Shown piece by piece: positions 24,707 to 34,126 of a DNA stretch of 46,891 nucleotides. The stretch lies in the NCBI GenBank assembly GCA_900542265.1, contig UQML01000013.1:1-46891 (forward strand), written 5' to 3'. Made by a program: the position numbers and the translations under genes. Source of the DNA: an uncultured Eggerthella sp. (GTDB taxonomy: Bacteria > Actinomycetota > Coriobacteriia > Coriobacteriales > Eggerthellaceae). Every line of letters begins with the position of its first letter. Position 1 is the stretch's first letter. The notes under the pieces were generated by a model that searched no databases, was not told the DNA's origin, and saw only the letters and a list, made by a program, of their open reading frames with translations.

Positions 24707-27298
24707 TCAGCACTTACGCGAACGCGCAAGCCGCAAAACAAAAACAGCAATTAACGCAATAAGAACAAGATGCATCATTGTATTCATGCCACTATCACTT
24801 GTTTGCGCCGACGTGGTACGGTTGTCAGAAAAGCCCACTAACGAAGATTGTTCTTTGAACTGATCTTGCGGCTGGCCGCTGGGTTGGTCTTCAGGTTGGT
24901 CTTCGGGTTGGTCTGAGTCCTGAGAAGGTGGCGTAGGCTCTGGTGTATCGGTTTTTTCCATGGCCGCAATTTGGTCTTGTGTATAAACCCCATCGAGAAG
25001 AGCGAAAGGAGCAGGTTCCTTGAGTCGAAATGTAGCATGTCCATTCTTGATTTCAGCGGTAAGTAACTCAGGAGTACCATTTGAGCAACTCACTACCGTA
25101 ACAGCGTGTCCCTCTAATCCCTCAACAGGTATCTCAATTTGAATATCACGTCCATACTCACCTGAAAGATGTAGATTTACAGACGTAATCACATGTCCTG
25201 CAGAGCGCGCTTTCTCAATAAGTGTACAGCCCTCATCAAGATGTCCGTTGCCAGAAACCCCATCATCAAAAGAACCATTGTCAGAAGAATCATCGTCAGA
25301 AGAATCATCGTCAAGAGGATTATGTACTTGGTTGGGAACAACCTCCAAAAACGCATCGGGCGACATGAGTCCTGACGCCGCTATTCCACTCTTCTGATCC
25401 TGCAATTTTCGTTCTAAAAGGGGCGCTGGATCATCCTGCGTAAACGCTTTAATGAGAGCGTTTCCTGTCTGAAGCGCTACCCCTTCTTCAGCTAAAACTG
25501 CATTAATCTCATCAATCCCTATCCATGCTCCACGACAATATGCCATGGTTTCGCCCTCATGCACCACAGCGTTGCTCTCATAAAAACCAGGAACCTGATA
25601 AGCAACTTCAAGATTGAATTGATATATCTCATCTTGCTTATCATACACTGACTCAACAACAGCAAAACGCTGACCTGCTGCTAGTTGTACGGGATCATCA
25701 AGCTCAAGGGTGTAGTTGCCAGCTTGCTCTAAAATCGTTTGTTGAGAGCGAACGCGTCGTCCATCGGTCGGAACCGCATCGTCATCATTAAGTAAGTAAA
25801 CCTCAATATCAACAACAATGTCAGGCGTTAAAGCATAAGCAGATACTGCTTTAAGCACTTCAGCATTGTTGGCAGTAAATATATTTGCTGAGGCAAACGG
25901 GTAAGCATCGCAAACTACGCCACTCAACGCGCTCGTCCCTAAATAATCGTATTGATAGGTGTGATGCACCGATGATTGTAAAGGTTCAACCTGATACGCA
26001 GCAGGACAGCCAAGGGACTTATCATAATATGACACCCAGAAAAATCCGGTGCCTTTACCCTGTGCATCACGCAGCCCCCACTCAGGAGCTTCGGTAAGAC
26101 CCAAGAGGTTTGATCCTTGTATTGAACCCCAACTGTTTTTAACGAGCCATGCCCCATCGCCTTGCGGAGTTTCATTTTTCGCACCGGTGAAATTTGAAGC
26201 AGGATACGCATCATCCCAGCCCACAATAGCAACCCGATGGTTGGAATCCTCGTCCCCATCGTAATACTGACACCACTCATCGTAGTTCATGTACTCACCG
26301 GTTGGCACATCCCACCAATTCGAAGATTCTGCCATGACATCTACGCTGACCGCGCCCATATCAAAAAGCGCCTCTTTTATTGCTTCAGTGGCAGCCGGAT
26401 TGTAACCTTGATAAATGCGCTCATCATCCTGGTATTCATACAGGGCAGGATTTGGGAGCAGGATGATGTCATCTATGCGATATCCGGTATCAGTAAAACT
26501 GCGCGATATGCTCTCATCAAGACCCCAATCATACGTGGCAGTTTCTTCTTTTAACATTGCCGATAGGTCATCTGCAAACGCATATCCATCGCTTGTTTGC
26601 TGACGATACGTATACGGAATAGTTGATTCGCGCGTTATGGACTCTTGTGCAAAAAGCTTAGCTGATGCAATGCTTACATTACCACCGGCACCAAGAATGC
26701 CAACACTCGTGCGATCTTCGCGATACACACCCTCATCCGCTTGATTGCCTGCATCAAGCGCATTTTCAACCGTGTAGCTATACCAAGCAAGCGCATGCTC
26801 AGATAAGTCTGGCTGTGTGGGTAACTCAGTTAGTCCCAGATCTTTTGCAGCACCGTCCCCAAGCGTGCCGCGTGTTTGCTTTTCGTATTTTAAAATTGCA
26901 CTTTCAAGCGCTCCCATTTCAGCAAAAGACCAACAAGCATTCCAAATACCTTGCTGCTTTGCGTAAGTAACCGTCCCTTCAGAAGTAAGAGAATAGTTGG
27001 AAGGCAAGGCACGTTTTGCCTGGGGAGCTGATTGCGCAAGAGCCTGAGCCTCATCCTGAGAGCGCTGCATTCTCGATAGCGCATGAAGTGGATTATCGTC
27101 CTGTGCAAGGGCATACTCTACTACTGCATCAGCCTGCAGTTGTGCACTGCGAAAAGCATCCACTATAGAAGAGCGCGCATCAGGCTCAAGGGCATGAGCG
27201 TCTTTAACAGCAGGAGTAAGGCATACGAGTAAACTTACTGCCAACATCACACACGTGATACGTTTTGCAATCCTTTGGGAAAGGGAGTTCGAAATCAT
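24707..27298 (-). CDS. secreted, membrane-anchored C1 papain-like cysteine peptidase with lectin-like domain
   Basis: In this 863-residue protein, the signal peptide covers about residues 1-37 (cleavage near DAHA). The C1A catalytic domain has Cys122 in QGIWNACWSFAEMG, His354 in SNHRVAIVGWDDA and Asn388 in AWLVKNSWGS. A beta-rich region at about 410-560 (SSVHHTYQYDYLGTSAL) matches the lectin-like domain often paired with this peptidase. Then come Asp/Ser-rich (DDDSSDDDSSDNG) and Gln/Pro/Glu/Asp-rich (QPEDQPEDQPSGQPQDQ) low-complexity stretches, and a final helix with a basic tail (LVLIALIAVFVLRLARSRKC). There is no clear LPxTG. It probably cleaves extracellular proteins at the cell surface. 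The usual Gln-x-Gly-x-Cys loop is slightly altered. Confidence 0.9.
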   Translation of the reverse strand: MISNSLSQRIAKRITCVMLAVSLLVCLTPAVKDAHALEPDARSSIVDAFRSAQLQADAVVEYALAQDDNPLHALSRMQRSQDEAQALAQSAPQAKRALPSNYSLTSEGTVTYAKQQGIWNACWSFAEMGALESAILKYEKQTRGTLGDGAAKDLGLTELPTQPDLSEHALAWYSYTVENALDAGNQADEGVYREDRTSVGILGAGGNVSIASAKLFAQESITRESTIPYTYRQQTSDGYAFADDLSAMLKEETATYDWGLDESISRSFTDTGYRIDDIILLPNPALYEYQDDERIYQGYNPAATEAIKEALFDMGAVSVDVMAESSNWWDVPTGEYMNYDEWCQYYDGDEDSNHRVAIVGWDDAYPASNFTGAKNETPQGDGAWLVKNSWGSIQGSNLLGLTEAPEWGLRDAQGKGTGFFWVSYYDKSLGCPAAYQVEPLQSSVHHTYQYDYLGTSALSGVVCDAYPFASANIFTANNAEVLKAVSAYALTPDIVVDIEVYLLNDDDAVPTDGRRVRSQQTILEQAGNYTLELDDPVQLAAGQRFAVVESVYDKQDEIYQFNLEVAYQVPGFYESNAVVHEGETMAYCRGAWIGIDEINAVLAEEGVALQTGNALIKAFTQDDPAPLLERKLQDQKSGIAASGLMSPDAFLEVVPNQVHNPLDDDSSDDDSSDNGSFDDGVSGNGHLDEGCTLIEKARSAGHVITSVNLHLSGEYGRDIQIEIPVEGLEGHAVTVVSCSNGTPELLTAEIKNGHATFRLKEPAPFALLDGVYTQDQIAAMEKTDTPEPTPPSQDSDQPEDQPEDQPSGQPQDQFKEQSSLVGFSDNRTTSAQTSDSGMNTMMHLVLIALIAVFVLRLARSRKC

Positions 27299-27610
27299 GA
27301 GACCCTTTTCTAGCGTGAAACAATACTAACTCGTAATGCTACCGTGATCATTCCCGCTATTGTAGCGGCCTTCGTCAATAAAGACAAAGCTAGGACAGGG
27401 TATGCTTAAGTCGATTCCTTAAATCTCTATAAGAGACCAAGAGAGCGCATTGGTAAACTCCATGTTTTGATTTCTTTATGAGTCATAACCCCTACGTTCA
27501 AACAAGCAGGATAAATGTCGTAAAGAGGCAAACTAGCAAGATGAATAGCAATAAAGAATTTCACTGAAGACTAAAAATACTTCTGAATATCTCTCACAGT
27601 GACAGAGAAC
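27299..27610 (-). other. 312-base intergenic region with peptidase promoter candidate
   Basis: No gene. On the reverse strand TTTGTC, 18 bases, TACAAT could be a -35/-10 pair for the peptidase. The -10 lies inside the palindrome at 27354-27368. Nothing else stands out. Confidence 0.4.
27354..27368 (-). promoter_or_regulatory. palindrome overlapping a -10-like box
   Basis: CCGCTA-TTG-TAGCGG, a perfect 6-bp inverted repeat. Its reverse strand contains TACAAT upstream of the peptidase gene. It could be an operator. Confidence 0.4.
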
Positions 27611-27898
27611 TTATTTTTCAACATCGATAACCCGTACAATGGCATCTTGGAATTTAAGATTTCGGTCATGAAACATCCAGTTTTGTACGATATAAATCTC
27701 CGATACCTTGATCACACCAAATGTTTCAAGTACATCAGGGTCTTTGCCTTGTTCAAGCAGACAGTCGATGGCTTCTTGTTCAGTATCAGTAGTCATGTAC
27801 CAATACGAATCGCAAGACTTCTCATCACCACATGATACGTATCTCGCAACTAGTCCAGAACGATCGGTCTCAATGAATCTGCTCTTTAACCAGCTCAA
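27611..27898 (-). CDS. hypothetical protein, up to 95 aa
   Basis: The reverse frame entered at TTG 27898 encodes WLKSRFIETDRSGLVARYVS, DTEQEAIDCLLEQGKD and SEIYIVQNWMFHDRNLKFQD. It overlaps the preceding gene by 29 bases in another frame with no ribosome site, so it may be the continuation of a frameshifted gene or an independent small gene. No family recognised. Confidence 0.4.
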   Translation of the reverse strand: MSWLKSRFIETDRSGLVARYVSCGDEKSCDSYWYMTTDTEQEAIDCLLEQGKDPDVLETFGVIKVSEIYIVQNWMFHDRNLKFQDAIVRVIDVEK

Positions 27899-28157
27899 GC
27901 CCTATCAATGCATCCAGCTTTTGAAGAGCTTTATCTAAAGCCTCTTGCCCCGTATCCGCACTTAGAGAGGTATCATTCTTATTATTTCTACCATGCTCAT
28001 CCCTCTCAAATTCGTACATACCCCTACGGCCACCATTGTATATTGTCTTGATAAGTTCCAGATCCTCTTTATTAGCCACAGAAGGGATAATCTCATGGAA
28101 CTCAGCACTACATCCGAAATAATTCTCAATATCTTCCAGTCTAAAAAGAAAGAGCAT
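27870..28157 (-). pseudogene. possible N-terminal remnant of a CbxX/SpoVK-like AAA protein
   Basis: 95 codons: helical lead (ENYFGCSAEFHEIIPSVANK; ELIKTIYNGGRRGMYEFERD) ending ALQKLDALIGLELVKEQIH and stop. The phrase LDALIGLELVKEQI is how AAA modules of the CbbX/SpoVK group begin (L-x-x-LIGLxxVKxxI). The Walker A that should follow about 30 residues later is missing. That similarity is short, so the call is tentative. A small intact gene is the alternative. Confidence 0.4.
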
Positions 28158-28377
28158 AGCTGGTTAGCATTTTGCTTTAGGGTTATTTATGGGACTCTTT
28201 TTAAGGAATTACGATAAGTCTACGTTAAGCATACTGCACGCATGACGTGCAGATAAACATATCTTTACGGTTCAGTTGAGGTGCTTGTTTTACCTGAACG
28301 CGCAAACACTTGGAAGACTACCATGACAGTATAAGAGACAGCATAAGAGCTGATCTGTAAAGAAATGGAGGTCTATC

Positions 28378-28698
28378 ATGGCTGCTAATAAAGAGCTTGA
28401 AATGAAAATCGTCGCTATGCAGAAGCGCATTTTTGAGTTGATGGAACCGTTGGAAGCAGAAGGCAAAGTCACGAGTGATTTGAGCAAAGCAAAAGACAAC
28501 GTCATCAAATGGCAAGAAACTATCGAAGGTGAATTTGGTGACGACAAATCTTATCGCGAATGGCCACCTAAGCAGTTTGCTCATGAGTTAAAGAAGCATA
28601 TCAACATCTTTGGCAACCATGAAGGAACTCAACTTGTTCAAGAATACGAAGAACTTGTAGGTAAACTTCCTTACGACGCAGATAGAGAGCATGTATAA
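28378..28698 (+). CDS. hypothetical helical protein, 106 aa
   Basis: GGAGG lies 6 bases before the ATG, so translation is likely. The protein is charged and almost wholly helical (ELEMKIVAMQKRIFELMEPL; LVQEYEELVGKLPYDAD). It has no Cys or membrane segment. No family is recognised. It is monocistronic and followed by a strong hairpin terminator. Confidence 0.7.
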   Translation: MAANKELEMKIVAMQKRIFELMEPLEAEGKVTSDLSKAKDNVIKWQETIEGEFGDDKSYREWPPKQFAHELKKHINIFGNHEGTQLVQEYEELVGKLPYDADREHV

Positions 28699-28733
28699 GT
28701 AGCGAGCACTTATAGCACTTATACATATTGCAT

Positions 28734-28760
28734 CTGTTACACCTGTTGCACCTGTTACGG
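28734..28760 (+). repeat. three 9-bp tandem repeats before a terminator
   Basis: CTGTTACAC, CTGTTGCAC and CTGTTACGG lie directly in front of the terminator hairpin, sharing its first two bases. Confidence 0.7.
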
Positions 28761-28792
28761 GGCTGTATCAAAAATGATTTTGATACAGCCCC
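28759..28792 (+). terminator. strong hairpin terminator
   Basis: A perfect 15-bp stem (GGGGCTGTATCAAAA with TTTTGATACAGCCCC) around ATGA, followed by TTCT. The A/T tracts inside the stem give it terminator character in both directions. It ends the 28378-28698 transcript. Confidence 0.8.
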
Positions 28793-28973
28793 TTCTCATG
28801 TCTTGAAACCCATGTCTTGAACGATCATCGACACAACATTTACTAAACTGTTTGTTCTGAATAAAATACAGCTTATATATTGTTGCACCATCTCTATAGG
28901 TATGACATAAAACATCGCCATAACGTAAAAAAGAGTTAGCAAAGACGGAAGAAGCAACAAGGACGGGCCTGCG

Positions 28974-31598
28974 TTGACACAACCACCAAAAAACGACAGA
29001 CACGAAAAGCAGTCTTCGCTTCGACTGATCCTTGTCGGTGTTTTGATTTTTGCGTTAATGGGTGTTGCTATTTGGGGTATTTCTAAAAAGACCTACGACG
29101 ATATGTCGGATGCCGCCATATCTAACCTCAATGAAAACCTCACGTTAATGAAAAGCACTATTGAGGCAATTTTCCGCAGTGAAGCTGATTTCCAAAGGGT
29201 AACCGCCAAAGAGCTTGCTGAAGCAGATGACCCCATCGCCATGATTGCTCATATGCCAAACGGAGAAACCGCTTCTTGTGTGTCCTACGTACCTGCAAAC
29301 GCCACCGAAGGCATTTCGAATGATGGCGAGCCTTTCAATCCTGCGCGCCTTGACTTTTCAAGCAATGAAAACATTTTAGGACTTGCCGTTTCCCAATCAT
29401 ACGTAAACACTATGGGAACCTGGGCGTACACCGTTGCTTGCCCTGTCGAACGCAATGATCAAACCCTTGGCACGCTCTATATGGAATACACCTTTGATAC
29501 CATTGATGAAGCACTACCTCGAAGTTTCTATGGAAATCGTGCGGTGCTCTACCTTATGGACATCACCAATGAACGTTTTGTCTTGAAGCCTGAAGGTATG
29601 GGTGAGCGCGACGCAGGACACGTAAATCTCGAAGATTTTTATCGCGCCAACAAAATCAACGACACAAGCACGCTTGAGATGGTAACAAGTGGCATCGACG
29701 AGCGCCGCAATGTCATGTTTGCTCATGAGGTGCAAGGACAAGAATCACTCTGCTTCCTCTGGTCTGTGAGCGAAGGTACATTTTACTTAGTCGGCTATGT
29801 TCCCATGAATGCAATTCAACAGGAAGCACAAGCGGTTAATATGGCGCTCATGCTTGTTGCAGGGATCACTGCTCTTGCCTTTTGCCTCTGCGTGGTTCTT
29901 TTTGCAATTAATCGTCGCAAGCAACTCCTTGCGCAACGAGCCCGTGATCTTGAACGTGCAGAATATGCTCGGCAGCTCTCTCAAGCACTTCAAGCAGCCC
30001 AATTAGCCAACGAAAGCAAGTCGGTATTCCTTGCTAACATGTCGCATGACATCCGCACTCCTATGAATGCCGTGTTGGGTTTTGCTAACATCATCAGTCG
30101 CGAACCAGATAACACCGCAAAAGTGCGTGACTACGCAGGCAAGATCACCTCATCAGGAAAACATCTCCTTGACCTTATTAATGACGTACTTGATATTTCG
30201 AAAATTGAGAGCGGGAAAGCAACTCTTACGTTTGAGGAATTTGATTTAGGCAATCTCCTTTCTGCCGTTGAGTCCATCATCTCCCCCATGGCGGCAGACA
30301 AACATCAAACCTTCTACACCGAAATTTCCTCCATTCATCACGAGCACGTAATTGGCGATGAGACTCATCTCAACCAAATCCTGATCAATCTGCTCTCGAA
30401 CGCTATTAAATACACACCCGAGGGCGGCACCATATGGCTACGTTTCATCGGACTTCCGCAACGTTCTGAGCAACGCGCGCGTATTCGCATTGAAGTTGAA
30501 GACACGGGATATGGCATGACCCCCGAATTCCTAGAAACTATCTTTGACGCATTCACTCGTGCTGAAAATTCCACTATCAGCAAGATTCAAGGTACCGGTC
30601 TTGGCATGTCTATCACAAAAAACCTTGTTGATCTCATGGGTGGCACCATTTCTGTTGAAAGCGAAGAGGGCAAGGGTTCTTTATTCCGCGTCGATCTTGA
30701 ATTGCGCATCCCTGAAGAGCAGGCGATAAGTTCTTTCTGGGAGCGTGCTGATATCAAACGCATGCTTATCATCGATCCAGCAAGCAGCACCATCGCAGAA
30801 ATGATGGAAGGAACAGGCGTCACCATTGATACAGCCTCTTCTCCTGGCGAGATACTTGATACAACGCTTGACGCAATGCCTAGCACAACACCGAGCGCAT
30901 CGACCAACAATGCTCCTTATGATCTTATCCTGTATGGCTGCACCGTAGTTAATGCAGATGATATAGCTAAGGCAGAAAAAATCCGAGAACGCTTGAACGA
31001 CAACGCCACGAATACCCCTCTTTTGCTCTTTATGCAAAAGGAGCACACCACAAGCGTTGGTCAAGATGTTGACCAAGATGAGCGACTAGCACTTCCTCCA
31101 AAAAGCGCCCTTCTCTCCCAACCCTTCTTCCCTTCCATGCTCAAAGCAAAGATTGCTACGACCTTAGGGCTTGATGAAACCAACCCGTCTCACCTCGATC
31201 ACGTACTTGAAGGCAAACATTTCCTAGCAGCTGAAGACAACTTCTTAAACGCAAGCATCCTCACTGATCTTCTTGAACTTGAAGGTGCGACTGTCGAGAT
31301 TGCAGAAAATGGTCAATTGGTGGTTGAGCGCTTCAATCGTTGTGAACCGGGTGAATTTGATGCAATTTTGATGGATGTACAAATGCCCGTTATGAATGGG
31401 CACGAAGCAGCACGGGCAATTCGATCGCTTGAGCGAGAAGATGCACGCACAATTCCTATTTTTGCTATGACTGCTGATGCGTTTACTGAAGATGAGCAAG
31501 CAGCCCTCGCTGCAGGCATGAATGCCCACTTGGCAAAACCTCTTGAAATGGAGGATTTGAAAAAGGCAGTTAATCAGTTTATTGAAAACCACGAATAA
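28974..31598 (+). CDS. membrane hybrid histidine kinase with degenerate and active receiver domains
   Basis: TTG start with AAGGA 10 bases upstream; the next in-frame ATG lies inside the first helix. It has 874 residues: TM1 at about 17-36, an extracellular sensor at 37-287 (dCache-like size) and TM2 at about 288-312. A short coiled coil leads to a HisKA H-box (NMSHDIRTPMNAV, His358). The HATPase has NLLSNAIKYTPEGG, DTGYGM and GTGLGMSITKNLVDLMGG. A receiver-like domain at about 620-745 lacks a clear phospho-Asp. The final receiver has Asp801 (ILMDVQMPVMNG) and Lys855. The solute-binding lipoprotein gene follows after 33 bases and probably partners the sensor. No output-domain response regulator is adjacent. 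Confidence 0.93.
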   Translation: MTQPPKNDRHEKQSSLRLILVGVLIFALMGVAIWGISKKTYDDMSDAAISNLNENLTLMKSTIEAIFRSEADFQRVTAKELAEADDPIAMIAHMPNGETASCVSYVPANATEGISNDGEPFNPARLDFSSNENILGLAVSQSYVNTMGTWAYTVACPVERNDQTLGTLYMEYTFDTIDEALPRSFYGNRAVLYLMDITNERFVLKPEGMGERDAGHVNLEDFYRANKINDTSTLEMVTSGIDERRNVMFAHEVQGQESLCFLWSVSEGTFYLVGYVPMNAIQQEAQAVNMALMLVAGITALAFCLCVVLFAINRRKQLLAQRARDLERAEYARQLSQALQAAQLANESKSVFLANMSHDIRTPMNAVLGFANIISREPDNTAKVRDYAGKITSSGKHLLDLINDVLDISKIESGKATLTFEEFDLGNLLSAVESIISPMAADKHQTFYTEISSIHHEHVIGDETHLNQILINLLSNAIKYTPEGGTIWLRFIGLPQRSEQRARIRIEVEDTGYGMTPEFLETIFDAFTRAENSTISKIQGTGLGMSITKNLVDLMGGTISVESEEGKGSLFRVDLELRIPEEQAISSFWERADIKRMLIIDPASSTIAEMMEGTGVTIDTASSPGEILDTTLDAMPSTTPSASTNNAPYDLILYGCTVVNADDIAKAEKIRERLNDNATNTPLLLFMQKEHTTSVGQDVDQDERLALPPKSALLSQPFFPSMLKAKIATTLGLDETNPSHLDHVLEGKHFLAAEDNFLNASILTDLLELEGATVEIAENGQLVVERFNRCEPGEFDAILMDVQMPVMNGHEAARAIRSLEREDARTIPIFAMTADAFTEDEQAALAAGMNAHLAKPLEMEDLKKAVNQFIENHE

Positions 31599-31631
31599 AT
31601 TTTGAGCCACACTGAGAAAGGACGTTTTTCT

Positions 31632-32963
31632 ATGATTGCAACGCCCCGACAAACCAAACCGCTCTTGATGGTCTTTGCATTCTGCACGCTTGCAGCACTA
31701 CTATCGCTTACTTTCTTTTTCTTAACAGGGTGCAATGATTCAAAAGACACCAAAGATCTTGCTGTTCAAAATGAGACAGAAAAAGCCGTGGTCAATTTCT
31801 TTAGCCCTATGGAAAAAGCCAGCGCCGATGCCAAAAATACCGCGCGAACCGCCTCTGATATGACTATTGCCATGGCCGAAGAAGATACCGGCATTACGGT
31901 TGCCTACCATACTTATACAGCAGAAACTTATCAAGATAAAACCTATGACGAAGTTTGTATTGAGCGCATTCGCAGTGGTAAAGACGATATGTTCCTGCTC
32001 AATACTGACGTCATTATAGAGATGGGAAGCGAAGGATTGCTGGCTGATCTTTCCCAATTGCCTTGTGCGCAAGACTTACGCGATGAGGTGCGTGTCGCCA
32101 ACACTATTGATGGAAAGTTAGTCGCTATCCCGCAAGAAGTAGTTGCCTACGGCCTTTTCATCAATAAAGACATTTTTAAAGAATGCAACTTGGAGCTTCC
32201 TAATACGCCCGAAGAATTCTTAGAATGTTGTCGCGTACTCAAGGCGCATGGTTACGATACTCCTATTGGCGCTAATCGTTGGTGGCTTGAGACCTTTGTA
32301 TTTGCACAAGCCTATGCAGATATGTATAACGGTGGCGATGTGGATGCCGAAATTGCAGCTTTAAATGCAGGCGATGCTCGCTATAGCGACTACATGCGTC
32401 CTGGTTTTGAATTCTTAAAACAGCTTATGGACGCCGGCTACATTGATGCTGAAAACGCCCTTACCAGTGAAGCCTTTGAAGGGGTGGGTGAAGGGTCTGA
32501 CTTTATGGAGGGAAAGACCCCTATCGTTATGGCTTACTGGGGCGCTGCTAATACGGAAACCGCATATGGCAACCCCTCTTTTGACATGGAAGTAATTGGC
32601 TTTCCCAGTGATAAAGGACAGATGCCGGTGCTTTCTATGACCGGTTGCGCCGTAGCAAGCAAGGCTGAAAATCTCCAGAACGCGCTTGATGTTGTTAATG
32701 TTATGCTCTCCGAAGAAGCTATGCAGCTCTATGCTGAAACCAATCGTGTGATCTCCCCCAATAAAAACGTTAGCGTCGAATGCGTTGATGCGCTTAAGCC
32801 TTTGAGCAATAAGGCTGAAGATGAAAATACCTACGTACTTGCCTCAAATGCCAGCATGAATGTTGAACAATGGGGTAATGTCTGTTTGATCGTCCGCGAC
32901 CTTTTAGGTGGCGCAAGCGTCGATGAGTGCATGGCCAAACTTGATGCGCTCCAAGACGCCTAA
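31632..32963 (+). CDS. ABC-type solute-binding lipoprotein (family 1), probably a sensor partner
   Basis: This 443-residue protein starts at ATG with AAAGGA 9 bases upstream. The lipoprotein signal ends LTFFFLTGC (Cys34). The mature part has the family-1 sugar-binding layout: VNFFSPMEKASADAKN, DDMFLLNTDVIIEMGSEGLL, KLVAIPQEVVAYGLFINKDI and IVMAYWGAANTETAYG. It lies right after the hybrid kinase with no permease or ATPase gene nearby. It therefore more likely presents a ligand (a sugar?) to the kinase's outer domain than feeds an importer. This is inference from gene order. Confidence 0.9.
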   Translation: MIATPRQTKPLLMVFAFCTLAALLSLTFFFLTGCNDSKDTKDLAVQNETEKAVVNFFSPMEKASADAKNTARTASDMTIAMAEEDTGITVAYHTYTAETYQDKTYDEVCIERIRSGKDDMFLLNTDVIIEMGSEGLLADLSQLPCAQDLRDEVRVANTIDGKLVAIPQEVVAYGLFINKDIFKECNLELPNTPEEFLECCRVLKAHGYDTPIGANRWWLETFVFAQAYADMYNGGDVDAEIAALNAGDARYSDYMRPGFEFLKQLMDAGYIDAENALTSEAFEGVGEGSDFMEGKTPIVMAYWGAANTETAYGNPSFDMEVIGFPSDKGQMPVLSMTGCAVASKAENLQNALDVVNVMLSEEAMQLYAETNRVISPNKNVSVECVDALKPLSNKAEDENTYVLASNASMNVEQWGNVCLIVRDLLGGASVDECMAKLDALQDA

Positions 32964-33012
32964 GCTCGATTAGTTCATCGCGCGCCAAAAGAATCAGACC
33001 AGAGGAACCATT

Positions 33013-33939
33013 ATGGAAAACACCATGAAAAGCAGAGCGATTCATCGCTGCCTACACGTACTTGATCTTGATACATCACTCGCATTTTATAAGCAGGCTC
33101 TTGGCATGACGGAAATCCGCCGCATGGGGCCTGATGACGGATCCTGGCTCAATGTCTTCATTGGCAATGAAAGCTGCGGATTCCAGCTCGAGCTTACCTG
33201 GAACCGCGGACGCACCGAACCCTACAACAATGGCGGTCGCGACTCACACCTTGCTTTTACCGTACCTGATCTTGATGCGGCACACGCAACGCATGAACAG
33301 ATGGGTTGCATATGTCATGAGAATAAGGCGATGGGGCTCTACTTTATTGAAGATCCTGACGGATGCTGGATAGAAATATTGCCGCGCAAAGAAGAGTTTG
33401 CACCACAATTTGGAGTTGATGTGCTTGCAGCCCTCACCGATAGGCAAAGTGTACGGCACTATTCGGGAAATCCGGTACCGCAAGAACTCCTTGATCGCGT
33501 TGTCCGCGCCGGTCTGCTTTCTCTGTCAGGACGCAAGCGCAGGCCGTGGGAGCTTATTGTTATACGCGATCATGACACGCTAACCAAACTAGCAGAATGT
33601 CGCGACGCTGGTGCTGCAATGCTCACGGAAGCCAGTGCTGCTATTGTCGTGCTGGGTAACCCTGATGTTGCGGATACGTGGATCGAAGACTGCTCTATCG
33701 TCATGGCGAATATGCATCTTGAGGCATCAGCCTCAGGTGTGGCAAGTTGTTGGATTCAAGGACGCATGCGCTACGCAAGTGATGGTAGATCAACTCAGGA
33801 TTTTGTCGCAGATTTATTAGATATTCCTGAACCCTGGAAGCTTGAAGCTATGCTCTCACTTGGTATGCCAAAGGTACCGTTTGAACCCCGTACGTTTGAC
33901 GATAAGCTTTTATCCAAAGTGCACCAAGAGAGTTTCTAG
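33013..33939 (+). CDS. fusion of a VOC/glyoxalase I domain and a nitroreductase
   Basis: In this 308-residue protein, residues 8-126 form a lactoylglutathione-lyase-like VOC domain with all four candidate metal ligands: His15 (RCLHVLD), Glu60 (FQLELTW), His79 (DSHLAF) and Glu121 (WIEILP). Residues 138-308 are an FMN nitroreductase-like domain (LTDRQSVRHYSGNPVP; SGRKRRPWELIVIRD; ASGVASCWIQGRMR; LEAMLSLGMPK). GAGGA lies 6 bases before the ATG. Both parts look complete, so it is a real fusion. It may couple aldehyde detoxification to a flavin reduction, but the substrate is unknown. Confidence 0.9.
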   Translation: MENTMKSRAIHRCLHVLDLDTSLAFYKQALGMTEIRRMGPDDGSWLNVFIGNESCGFQLELTWNRGRTEPYNNGGRDSHLAFTVPDLDAAHATHEQMGCICHENKAMGLYFIEDPDGCWIEILPRKEEFAPQFGVDVLAALTDRQSVRHYSGNPVPQELLDRVVRAGLLSLSGRKRRPWELIVIRDHDTLTKLAECRDAGAAMLTEASAAIVVLGNPDVADTWIEDCSIVMANMHLEASASGVASCWIQGRMRYASDGRSTQDFVADLLDIPEPWKLEAMLSLGMPKVPFEPRTFDDKLLSKVHQESF

Positions 33940-34126
33940 CCAAACGACAATACAGCCAACTCAGATACAATCCCATCACATACGAGCCACGATACTCAAC
34001 GAATTGGTTGTCGCTTATCAAACTCATATAAACATTCACATAACGACTCATTCCCCTTACTAAATCTCACTAGAATCAAAGTGTCTTCACCACTGAACTT
34101 GATCGCTTTCTAGGGAAGAAGTCATC

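Noticed and set aside
24660..27000. LPxTG sortase signal in the C1 peptidase
   Set aside because: The C-terminus has a helix and basic tail, but no LPxTG-like pentapeptide precedes it.
31632..32963. Solute-binding protein as part of a complete sugar ABC importer
   Set aside because: No permease or ATPase gene lies on either side; neighbours are the kinase and the VOC-nitroreductase fusion.
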